This document shows positions 22,888 through 33,712 of a stretch of 64,000 nucleotides of DNA, in pieces. Every line of letters begins with the position of its first letter. Position 1 is the stretch's first letter. The notes below the pieces were generated by a model. It was given only the letters and a program-made list of their open reading frames with translations. It ran no database searches and had not been told where the DNA came from. This DNA comes from Guyanagaster necrorhizus. Its lineage: Eukaryota; Basidiomycota; Agaricomycetes; Agaricales; Physalacriaceae. Made by a program: the position numbers and the translations under genes. The DNA is taken from positions 648,297 through 712,296 of the forward strand of contig NW_025064894.1 of assembly GCF_019112545.1 (NCBI RefSeq). The letters run 5' to 3'.

Positions 22888-25612
22888 ACTTCAATTTTTA
22901 GCCTCTAGATTGAATTTTATGGCATCCTTGACATTTTCAGTGATTCTTATAAGATCTGATATATTGATAACTTGGTGACTTTGTACTCTCTTCTTGATAT
23001 ATGATTCTCCAAGCAAGCTAAGTCTTCTTGTCTTTGCTCTAACTGATATATGCATATATATAGGAAGTCTGATTCTGATACTTTCTCAGTGAACTCCAGG
23101 AACAAGAACATCATTAGCAGGATATCAAAGAGAAGGAGAGGTTCTATGCCATGAGCTGCATGGAAGGATGAAATCTGAGTCTGGTGGTGATCCTATTAGC
23201 CCAAAAAGCAAAGTGAGCTTTTCTTGGCCAGGCCTTTTCATTCTCTTCATAAAGCTTCTTCAGAGCATCTCAAATAGGCTGGTGAGTGACTTTGATAATA
23301 CCATTGGCTTGTGAATTGTAGGCTGAGATTTAAACATGATTGATGCTATATTTTCTGTTTAAGTAGTCCACTGCAGTAACAATAGGTAGGCCATTGTCTG
23401 TCATCAAAATTTCTGTGATGCTGCTTTATTGATGCAAGATTTCTTTAAAAATGGACTGTCTGACCATCTCCTCTGTTTCAGTATGAAACATCTGAAATTT
23501 AGGCTAGTGGGTGAGGCTGTACTGTTCCTGGATGATATACTGATAGCCTTCAGCTTTTAGTAGGTGCATGATGTCAATATGATATTTTTGAAAGAGTCTA
23601 GCAGGCATGGACATCTGTGGAGGCAAGCATATATGTTTTTGTGGATTCTAGCTAGCATTTATGATATGTTTTTAGGTATCATTATATATCTTCATCAATT
23701 TCTAGCCACCAAAATCAATTCAGAAGCTGTCATCACATTGAGTAAAACCTCTTGCAATAGCCTAGCTTGTCATATGCTGCATATATGATAATCAGATATT
23801 CTAAGTATGGGACCATAGAATGATGTTGTCCTTTCTAGCTGTAATAAAATAATTGTCATCCAGTGGTGAAGTAAGGTTGGGCTTGTTGTTGCAACACTGG
23901 AAGCTTTATGCAGAAGATCATGAGAAGGCACTTGAGGTGAGTGAGATAGTGTTAGATATCTTTCAAGGCTGCATTCTATTGTAGATATTTTTTAGTTCTT
24001 GAAATCTCCTTCAGAGTGTTAGTTTCTGCTTGTGCAGCTATAGAGAATTATAAAGGTGTATTCATCTGATTCAGAAGTATGTTTGTTAATGTGTTGCTGA
24101 CTATCCTGTTCTGTAGCAAGATTGTGAGCCACACACTGCATTCTAAAACCTTCTCATTAACCTAATCCTCTGCATCTGTCTCAGGTATGTCACTCTCATC
24201 TTCTGTATGCTTGTATTATGATAGCTCATCAGATCCTTTGAAATATTCTGCAGAGATATGAACTAGTGTGAAGTTGAACATCAATATTGCTGCAATCTAC
24301 TGGTTTATTGAGGCATTCAGATGGAGGTCTGGATTATTCAACATTCCCTTGATGTATTTTATGTCCATCTTGACAATAAAGTTTTCTAAGCTGATGAAGT
24401 AAATTTAGACAATATGTAAGATATGCCAAAGGCCTTGGAGTTTGATTTTGGTCTGTGAGTACCAGAGTTCAATATTAGACCATGCAATCAATCCAAAATA
24501 AGTGATATACCTTCAGTTGTCAAGTCTCTCCTGCTGTAATAAAAACTCACAAGCAATTTCAGATAAATTAACAGAGAGGATGACATCCTGATCAGAGGTG
24601 TAGTTTATAGGTCATATTGTGAGATGACTGATGACTGTGTTTTTCAGAGTGTCCATTGCATTTTGTGTTTTCCATGTCCAGGCAAATAGAATGTTTTATA
24701 CTGTCAGTTTAACCAAAGGCTGAGTTATAGTGGCAAAGTCTCAAATCTAAATTTGGACAGTGCCTACAAGACCTAAGAAGCCTCAGACTTGTTTGATATT
24801 ATGATAAGAAGGCCAAGACTGAATCTTCTGTAAGGCTGAGTTTTCTGATAAGCACTCTTCATAGCTGCAAATCTATCTTAGTACAACAAGTTCAAGAATG
24901 CTGATATGCAGTTTCTTAACAGAGACAGAGGCTTTTGCATATTTGAGACAGTGGTTTTCCAGTAGACATCTAGTAAGTGTTTTCACACAGATTTCCAAAT
25001 ATAACTATTCTCTGGATATCTTTCATAATTGCTGTTGAGAAACTCATAGCATGTCTGTGGTTTCAAAACATTGACATCATCAATGAAATTTAAAGCAACA
25101 TCTGTCTCATGCTGTAGGATAAATGTGATATTATGGTGGCAAATGTTGATAGAGCTTGTTCACCCCTGTGGTAATGTAGTGAGTCATATAGAACCAAGGT
25201 GGGTGTCAATGATAGTAAGATCATAGAAGAAAATGTCCAGTGTATGCTGATTATAGCCAGATAGCAGGTTGATATCTGTGTAGATATCACAGTCTGCTGC
25301 ATATTCATAGTACTGGTCTGGAAGAGGCAGTTATCCTATCATATGAATGGTATGTCTATTTATTTTATTGGAGTTGATGACTATTCTCACTTTTCCATTC
25401 TTCTTTGAGACACAAAACCACTGCATATGATATAAACTATCAGATGGCTCTCAAAGATCTTGTTGTACCTTTTTCTCAACTTGTTCAATGATCTGATAGT
25501 GAATTCCTGAAGGTATGAGAATAGACTTGTGGGCCTATAGTTTATGTTTCATAAGCAGGATGATTACTGGATTGACATAGTTGTCTCACAGCTGGCCTCA
25601 TTCTTCATTGGT
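22888..25612 (-). pseudogene. pol: Element G pol relic: RT, RNase H, integrase
   Basis: Minus-strand reading shows an RT around 25440-24850: W-F-C-V-S-K-K-N-G-K-V-R-I-V near 25420, a YTDINLLSGYNQ stretch near 25275, LTTLPQG near 25180, F-I-D-D-V near 25080 (the catalytic Y/F-x-D-D box) and H-x-x-D-V-Y-W downstream. An integrase core follows around 23480-23240 with T-D-N-G-L-P and A-Y-N-S-Q-A-N-G-I-I. Stops are frequent, mostly TGA and TAG at former Arg, Trp or Gln. This lineage differs from the chromodomain elements A-D. The gag part lies beyond C at 44379-47278. Confidence 0.8.
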
Positions 25613-25617
25613 AAAGG

Positions 25618-26061
25618 TGTTAGGCCCAAGTGTCACATGAGCAGATACACATGATAAACAGATGTCCCTTTGCACTTTGAGGGATCACCTGAGTTCACTT
25701 GTTGCATATGCTGATCGGTATGGTGCAAGGTCTTGATAGACTTAAGATAGAATAGTAGTTATAAACTTTAGCTTGAGGCTGGGGATTATCAGCAAGCATG
25801 AGCTTCTTAAATACTGTACATAGATTGCTAATAATAATTTGTATTTATTGTAGAGTTCTCTGTCCATTGTGCTTATTGTCCTTGAGCATTGTTACTGTAT
25901 ATAAAAGGATGGCCATGTTTTTGGATGTTGTCATCTCGAAGAATAGTGGATAGCTGTTTGTGATGACTAAGCTGTTCCCCATGGTCCTAAGCACTGGATT
26001 AGATGCTCTGACTAAGTGTGAATAGGGGTTATAGGAAGATGTAAAAGGAAAAATCATAACA
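25618..26061 (-). repeat. 3' LTR of element C
   Basis: 444 bp, TGTTAGGCCC...TCATAACA. Compared with 43930-44373 it shows at least five reciprocal TG/CA sites (for example AAGTGTC versus AAGCATT, AGCATGAG versus AGTGTGAG, TTTGTG versus TTCATG), each pointing to an ancestral CG. Confidence 0.95.
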
Positions 26062-26094
26062 TTACCCTCTCGTTAAGACCATCGTCCTGATAGC
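26062..26094 (-). promoter_or_regulatory. Polypurine tract and weakened hairpin of element C
   Basis: Minus strand AACGAGAGGGTAA (26062-26074) abuts the LTR. At 26078-26094 the hairpin is ACCATC-gtcct-GATAGC, two bases off the perfect arm seen in A, B and D. It follows the pol stop (26095-26097) directly, as in B. Confidence 0.65.
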
Positions 26095-28921
26095 TTAATT
26101 AAGGGATAGTTCATAGTCATGTATGGCTTCATCAGCATGGACAAGTTTTTTGTTCACCTATTGGTTGGATTCTGGTCTGTAGCTCTTCCAACTGATCAGA
26201 TAGTCCACTGTCATTGTTGTTCCTCCACCTTTTGCCCTGACTTTTCATAGTTTATAGTTTAGGATTTGATTGACTTCATAGTGTTCCTTGTTGTCAATAA
26301 GGTCAGAGGGCAGTGGAGGAGGGTGTTCTTGGTTTGGGAATGCTGATGTGATGTAGGGCAAAAGTAATGACTTGTTGAAGACATTGTGAACCTTCCAGGA
26401 GTTGGATAGCCTTAGTTTGTAGGCACTATATCTGACTTTGGAAAGGATTGGGAAAGAGCCTGTGAATTTATCTGTGAGTTTCCATTTTGGTCAGAGCAGG
26501 TGTAGGTTAGTTGTGTCCAGCCAGACCTTGTCATTGACAGTGTATTCATGGACAGGATGTTGGTGTTTGTCATACTGTTTCTTCATAGAAGTAGCAGCTC
26601 TTTCGAGGGCTGCCTTTGTTTCAGCGTGGATTTTTGCCATCATAGTGGCAAAGTCAGTTGATGCTGGAGTCATTGTCTGGTGTCATTCTGTGTGGGTGAC
26701 TTTGGAATGACGTCTGTAATTGACAAAGAAGAGTGTTTTTCTAGTCACTGAGTATATGCAGTTGTTATATTGGAACATGGCAAGGGCCAACCATTCAACC
26801 CAATTGTCTTGTCAGTAGTTGATGAAGAGATGGAGATATTTTTCTACCTTCTGATTCACCTGTTCTGTCTGACCATCAGTTTGAGGGTGGTAGGCTATCG
26901 ACATGTTCCATTTGATATTTAAGAGGTGGTATAAGTCATTGAGAAATTTGGAGATGAACTGAGGTCTCTGGTCAGAAATGACCACTTGTGGCATCCTGTA
27001 TTTAGCATATACCTCGTCACAGAGGATTTTTGCTCATCTTTCTGAAGTCAACTCTGTTGAACACACAATCGGGATGATCACTTTGGAGAATTGATCAACT
27101 ATGACAAGAATTGCATCATAGCCATTGTATTCAGATAGACCAGTGATCATGTCTACCAAAATGTGAGTCCATGGGGATGATGGGAACTCATTTGGGTGCA
27201 GTGGTGCCACTCTTGGCTGTGTTGATGACTTCTCTCTCTGGCAGACTTCACATGCTTTGACATATGTGGTGATGTTGTTGCTCATTTTTGGCCATCAGTA
27301 TTCTTGTAGAACCAATTCCTTCATTTTGGCTATTCCTGAGTGACCAGCAGTCATGTGATCATAACAGATAGTGATGATTTCACTGTGCAGTTTGCTGTCT
27401 CTTAGAATGTATATCCATCCATCATAGCAGATAAGCCCTCCCTCTTTTATCATTCCTCATTCATGATTGAGAGAGAGGGCTACATGCTGGTCCCATTTAT
27501 GACTGTCCCATGTCACACTTTTGATCTGTTCATGGATTTCTTCTTCTGTGGGCATGATCATAGTCCTGAAGTGTTCGGGACATAGGAGGGTGACTCCTTT
27601 GTTGTCCTTTCCCCCTTGATCATGGTCCACTCATCAACTCAATAGGTCTGCCTTTTTGTTTGCTGTTTCTGCTTTATGATGCAGGGTATACTGATATTGG
27701 CTGAGCTCTATGACTCACTGAGCCTGTCAGCAGTTTAATTTCTGTGGTTGTTGGAAGTATCAGAGGTTTTGGTGATCAGTCCAGATTTCAAAAACTTCCA
27801 TGGCACTGATCAAGTAGTGTCACCATTCTTCAAGGGTGAGCATTATCGCCAGTAACTCCTTGTCATAAATTTCATAGTTCCACTCTGTAATGGTTAGAGC
27901 CTTGGAGAGAAATGCAACGAGATGCCATTTCCCTTCTTGCTCTTGTAAGAGGATGGCCCTGATAGCTCCTTCACTTGAATCGGCTTCAACCCAAAACTTT
28001 CCTCCCTGTGTAAAGATGGCCAGGACTACATCCTTGGCAAGTCATCTTTTCAGATTAAGGAAGGCATTCTGCTAGAAAGCTCTCCAAGTCCAGGGTGCAT
28101 TGCCAGTTAATTGTGTCATGGGTCAGATGATCTTGCTATAGTCCCATATGAAGCAGCAGTAGAAGTTTGTAAAGCTGAGGAAAGATTGTAGTTCTTTCTT
28201 TTTTGTCAGTTCTAGCCAATCCATTACTCCTGCCACTTTCATGAGGTCCATGTGAATACTTCTCTGGCTGATGATGACTCCCAAGTACTTGGTTTTCAAC
28301 ACTTTAAACTCACACTTCTTGGCTTTGAGGAATAATTTGTGATCCCTCATAAGTGCTAGCACCTGCCATACCAACCTTCGATGCTCTTCTTTTGTTTTGG
28401 ACATGATTAAGATGTCATCAAGGTATATGGTGACCTTCCTAGTGGTGATGAGATCCTTGAATATGTCATTCATCATCCATTGGAAGGTGGCCAGCGAGTT
28501 TGTGAGCCCAAAGAACATCACAGTGGGTTTGAACAGTCTTTGATTTATCTGAAAGGCTGCCTTCCACTCATCCTCTTCTTTTATCCATACATTATTATAT
28601 CCCCAATGGATGTTGAGCTTGGTGTAGTATTTAGCTTCTTGCAGCTTGTCCATTAATTCAGAAATTAATGGCAGAGGGTATCGGTTTTTGATGGTCATCT
28701 CATTAAGCTTCTGGTAGTCCTGAACTGGTCTAAGCTTCTCATCCTTCTTTTTGACAAAGAAGAAGGGTGATGCTATTGGTGACTTCAAGGATCTGATGTG
28801 TCCGCTGGATAAATTTTTGTTCAGGAATTTATCAAGCTCTTGTTGTTCATTATTCCTGAGTGGAAATGTTTTGCAGTCCAGATTGGTGTTTGCATTTGGG
28901 GTCAGCTCTATAGCATGATCC
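26095..28921 (-). pseudogene. pol: Element C pol, C-terminal part: RT to chromodomain
   Basis: Reads from the motif HAIELTPN at the D junction through RT (YLDDILIM near 28400), RNase H, integrase zinc module (near 27260), DDE core (D near 27165, SDQRP near 26980, TDGQTE near 26875) and a chromodomain remnant, to TAA 26095-26097. The open pieces all share one frame, so only stops break it. RNase H has CAG-TGA where B, A and D have TGA-TGG at the same two codons. The upstream part is at 39657-40765. Confidence 0.9.
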
Positions 28922-29453
28922 TGTTAAGCCCAAATTCCATGTGACTACCAACACGTGATAAACAGTTTGGTACCTTGCACTTTGGGTATGTCCAACTGAG
29001 TTCACTGATGTGATGATAGTGCTGTGAGGTCAAGGCATTGCAAGTAGCAGGAGCTTGAGATAAGATGGTGAAGTAAAACTTTAGTTCGAGACTGGGGTAT
29101 TACAGTGAGAACTAAGCTACTTAAATACTGTTCTGTTATCGCATTATAAATAACTGTTCACAAAAGATATTGTCTGCTGTAGAGCTGTTTCCCCTACCAT
29201 TGCCAGGCTCTCCACAAAAGCTGTTATCTTGCTGTGGAGCTGTGGTTGTGCACTGCAATTTGAGGACAAAAAGAGCATTGTCTCTCTCTTCACAGCACAC
29301 AGCAGTGCAATAGGAGAATGACCGACTGGACTGCTGAGCTAAGCATTCCCTCAGTCATAAGCACTGGCCTAAGTGCCCTGACTAAGCAAAGATAGGGGTC
29401 ATCTCTGAAGGAAAAGAAAAGAAAATAGGAAGAAAAGTAGAAAAATCGTAACA
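28922..29453 (-). repeat. 3' LTR of element D
   Basis: 532 bp, TGTTAAGCCC...TCGTAACA. It holds the TATA-like box (29121-29127, read on the minus strand) and the intact 13-nt self-priming segment at 29081-29093 (CpG still present). TTTGG and CTTGC here read TTCAG and CTCAC in the partner LTR, a reciprocal CpG signature. Confidence 0.96.
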
Positions 29454-29486
29454 TTACCCCCTCCTTAAGACCATCATCCTGATGGT
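29454..29486 (-). promoter_or_regulatory. Polypurine tract and hairpin of element D
   Basis: Minus strand AAGGAGGGGGTAA (29454-29466) abuts the 3' LTR. The hairpin ACCATC-atcct-GATGGT (29470-29486) is intact. In D it lies about 165 nt beyond the pol stop (29651), unlike B and C where it touches the stop. Confidence 0.75.
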
Positions 29487-29650
29487 TCAGTTAAGGTGAG
29501 AGTCCCCTCCATCGAAGGAGGTGGCCAATCTGCTGGACCTGTCCGTTGCTTCACAGGTTCATAAAGACTTTGACCTTTCGGTGGCTCTCGCAGGATCTCG
29601 AACTGCGAGAGCCATGGGTTGATATTCGGTTTTGTTGGATGGTGTGTGTT

Positions 29651-32600
29651 TCAGGAGTCACTGTCCTTGCCCATTGTTATGTCGTGACTCTTGATATGTT
29701 GCAGGCTGCCTGTGGATTCATCATATATATGAGACATATTACTTCTTGTTGTATATCCCATTGTAACTTTGTTGTTTTGGAGCTTGTAGTCATGGATTGC
29801 ATCCTCCGCATTCATGTATTTTTCATTGATCCACTGGTTTGATTCTGGTCCATAGCCTTTCCAACTGACTAGGTAGTCGACCATTGTTGTCATGCCTCTG
29901 CCTCGTGCTTTAACCATTTGGGTTCTGTGGTTTAACACCTCGTCAATTTTGTAATATTCTTCATTGTCGATGAGTTCAGGAGGTGGAGGCGGTGGTCGTT
30001 CTTGGTTTGGAAAGGCTGGTGCCACATAAGGTGTCAATAATGATTCATTAAAGACGTTATGAATTTTCCAGGTTGCTGGTAGTTGCAACCTGTATGTGGA
30101 TTTGCCAATTTTGGCAAGTATTTTGAAAGGGCCTATCCGTTTGTCTGCTAGTTTTTGTTTTGGCCATGGTAGATGGAGGTTGGTTGTATCCAGCCAAACT
30201 TTGTTGTTTTTGGCATATTCATGTGCCTTCCTCCTATGTTTGTCATACTGCCCTTTTATTGTTGTAGCCGCCTTGTCAAGGGCTGTCTTCATTTCCTCAT
30301 GGATCTTCGTCATCATCATGGTGAAGTCTGTCGAGGCTGGTGTTGATGTGTGAACCCGTTCTGTTTGTGCAACTGGTGGGTTCCGCCCATAATTCACAAA
30401 GAACAGTGTTTTGCCTGTTGCAGAGTGAATTCTGTTGTTGTGTTGGAATGCTGCAAGTGCAAGCCATTCCGTCCAGTCATCTTGCCTGTAGCTGATGAAA
30501 AGTCATAAATACTTTTCAATCTCTTGGTTTACCCACTCCATTTGACCATCTATCTGTGGGTGATATGCCATGGAGGCATTCCTTTTGATATTGAGGAGAC
30601 GGTATAAGTCGTCAAGGAATTTGGAGACGAATTGTGGTCCTCTGTCTGAAATCACTACTTGAGGCATGCCATACTTTGCATAGACCTCGTCTCATAGTAT
30701 CTTTGCCCATCCTTTGGATGTCAAATCTGTTGAGCAAGTGATCAGAATGATCGCTTTTGAGAAGCGATCAACTATGATGATGATCACATTATAGCCATCA
30801 CTTTCAGGAAGTCCGGTGATCATATCGACAGAGATGTGGGTCCATGGTGATGAAGGGACCTCATTTGGGTGGAGTGGAGCAGCTCTGGGTTGTGTTGAAG
30901 TCTTGCCTTGTTGGCAAACTTCACAGGCTTTGACATATAGGGTGATATCATAGTCCATCTTAGGCCACCAATACTCTCATAAGACCAGTTCCTTGGTTTT
31001 TGCAATTCCAGGATGTCCAGCAGTTGCATGATCATGACATGTGGCAATGATATCACCATGGAGTCTTTGATCTCTTGGGATATAGATCCGTCCATTATAA
31101 TGGATCAATCCCCCTTCTTTCTTCAGTCCCCGTTCATGATTGAGTGATGGGGCGATTCTTTGATCCCACTTGTGTGGATCCCAGGTGATGCTCTTGATGC
31201 GTTCATGCATCTCTTCTTCCATAGGCATAATCATTGCTCAGAAGTGTTCTGGCTGCAGTAACATGACCTCCTTGTTGTCATCTCCTCCTTGGTTGTGATC
31301 CACCCTATGGCTGAGGAAATCGGCCTTCTTGTTTGCCACTCCAGCCTTGTGATGGAGTGTGTATTTGTACTCGGATAGTTCTGTAACCCATCAGGCTTGT
31401 CTGCGGTTAAGCTTTTGTGGTTGTCGGAAGTATTAGAGATTCTGATGATCTGTCCAGATCTCAAAGATCTGGACTGCTCTAATGAGATAATGCTGCCATT
31501 CAGCAAGGGCAAGCATTATGGCCAGGAGTTCCTTATCATAGATTTCATAGTTGCACTCAGTTACTGTGAGCGCCTTTGACATAAAGGTGACTGGTCGCCA
31601 TTTGCCATCCTGTTCCTGTGAGAGTACTGCTCCAATTGTGCCTTCACTGGAATCAGCCTCTACTCGGAACTTCCTATCCTGGCTTGGTATTGCCAGTATA
31701 ATGTCTTCAGCTAGCCAGTGTTTTAGGCTGTCAAATGCTTTCCATTGGGAAATTCCCCAGATCCATGGAGAATTTCTGGTTAATTGTATCATTGGTCAGA
31801 CTATCTTGCTATAGTCCTGGATGAACCATCGGTAGAAGTTTATGAACCCTAAGAAGGATTGTAATTCCTTCTTCTTTGTTGGTTCTGGCCACTCGGTTAC
31901 TCTGGCTATTTTGACAGAGTCCATTCAGATGCTCCCTTCACTGATAATGACACTGAGGTACTCAGTTTCCAGTACCTCAAACTCACACTTTTCAGCCTTG
32001 AGGAACAGTCAATGTTTCCTCATTCGTGCAAGTACTTGTTGCACTATTGTTCGATGCTCCTCCTTGGTTTTGGTCATTATGAGGATATCATCCAAGTAGA
32101 TGGTTACCTTTCCAGTGGCAATGAGATCTTCGAAGATATCATTCATCATCCACTGGAATGTCGCCAGTGAATTGGTGAGCCTGAAGAACATAACCATCGG
32201 TTCGAACAAGCCACGGTTAGTTCGAAAAGTGGCCTTCCATTCATCACCCTCTTTGATGCATACGTTATTATAGCCCCACCAGACATCGAGCTTGGTGTAG
32301 TATTTGGCTCCATAGAGTTTGTCCATTAATTCCACAATTAGAGGAAGTGGATAACAATTTTTAATCGTCATCTCATTGAGCTTCCAATAATCTGGTACTG
32401 GTCACAGTTTTCCATCCTTCTTTTTTACAAAAAAGAAGGGTGATGCCATTGGTGATTTCGATGGTCAGATCCTTCCACTGGATAAGTTTTCTTCTAAAAA
32501 CTGATCCAGTTCTTGTTGTTCATTGTTGCTAAGTGGGTAGCACTTGCAATCAAGATTGGCATTGGCATTAGGGGTTAATTTGATAGTGTGGTCCCATGGT

Positions 32601-33712
32601 TTCAGTTCGGGTAGTTCGTCGAAACTTTCTTTTTCGAATAAATCCTGGTAGTCACATGCCCATGTGGGTATCATTTCTTCAAACATCTTCTCTTCCTTTT
32701 CAGCATTGGCTTTTGCTGCTAGGTCATTAGCATGGTGTATTGCTCAGATGCTAATGGCCCTTTGTATGTCGATGGCGAGTATCGTTTCACCATCTTCCAT
32801 TTCTTCATCCCACCGGTCCTTGGGGTCTTCATCTGGTAATTTGAATGGAATTTTCCAGCATTGGCATTGAGCGAAAATGATGCATCCGGTTTTCCAATTG
32901 ATTAGCGGATTATGTCTGATCAACCAATCATGACTGAGGAATATCTCTCTGGTTCCTAGATCTGTGACTGCTAAGTCGATCTGTTCGGAGTGATCACCGA
33001 TAGTGAGCTGAAGCTCTATGTATTCAGTGATCGACCCTGCTTGGTTTTTTGTTCCATCTGCATTATAGACAGGGATCAGTGCTGCGGTTGCCCAAGTAGG
33101 CAGTTGGTGCTTGACAACGAAAGTTCGATTAATGGAACTTCCCATGCAGCTGCTGTCGATCAGCACAGTAACTGCATGGGTAGATCAGGATGTTAACATC
33201 TCGATCTGGGCTTGTGTTACTAAGTCCTGTCCAGAGGATTTAGTTTGTCGGATGAATTTTCGTGGTCCACATAATTCATCAAGCCATTCGAGGGCTTGGC
33301 ACCTCTCTGCTTTTTGCATTCCTGTGATCATATTGTCGGTGACTTCTTTGACCTGGGTTTTGTGTACCCAATTATTGAGTACGGCCCTTGCTGCTGCTTT
33401 GTCCTTGGTATTCTTGATGGCTCGCCAAGTCCATTCTGTGTCAAATGGCTTGAGCCACATTGTGGGGCCCTCTGCCCCTCTTTGGCCCTTCATCGGTGCT
33501 TGAGTTCTAGAAGTCGGTTCCTTAGGCGATTCTGGTTTCTGAGTAATGGGGTCGGGTATATTCGAATGCATGCATAATTTAGACATAGATGGTAATACTA
33601 TAGAAGATAAAATGTCAGTCTGTCTAGCAGATAGTGACCTGTTACTTGTTCCTTTGGCCGAGGCAGTCAAATTGCCTACTGCTCGGCCCCATCTTTTTCC
33701 TCCTTGGGCTTG
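29651..33712 (-). pseudogene. pol: Element D pol polyprotein
   Basis: One frame from the gag overlap to a stop at 29651. Linker, protease (33160, but D-S-S-C instead of D-S-G-C, a likely inactivating Gly-to-Ser), RT (YLDDILIM near 32100), RNase H (near 31700-31300), integrase (zinc module near 31030-30900; DDE core with D near 30835 and E near 30540), chromodomain (near 29870) and a C-terminal extension of about 45 residues. I read about a dozen in-frame stops and no frameshift. Nearly all are TGA where siblings have CGA Arg (for example before STHA at 33180, IRPSKSP at 32465, KHRLFLK at 32009). Confidence 0.92.

Noticed and set aside
29651..33712. APOBEC-like strand-specific hypermutation
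   Set aside because: Changes occur on both strands at CG (TG and CA equally), as the reciprocal LTR pairs show. A few TGG-to-TGA changes outside CpG exist but are too few to argue for it.
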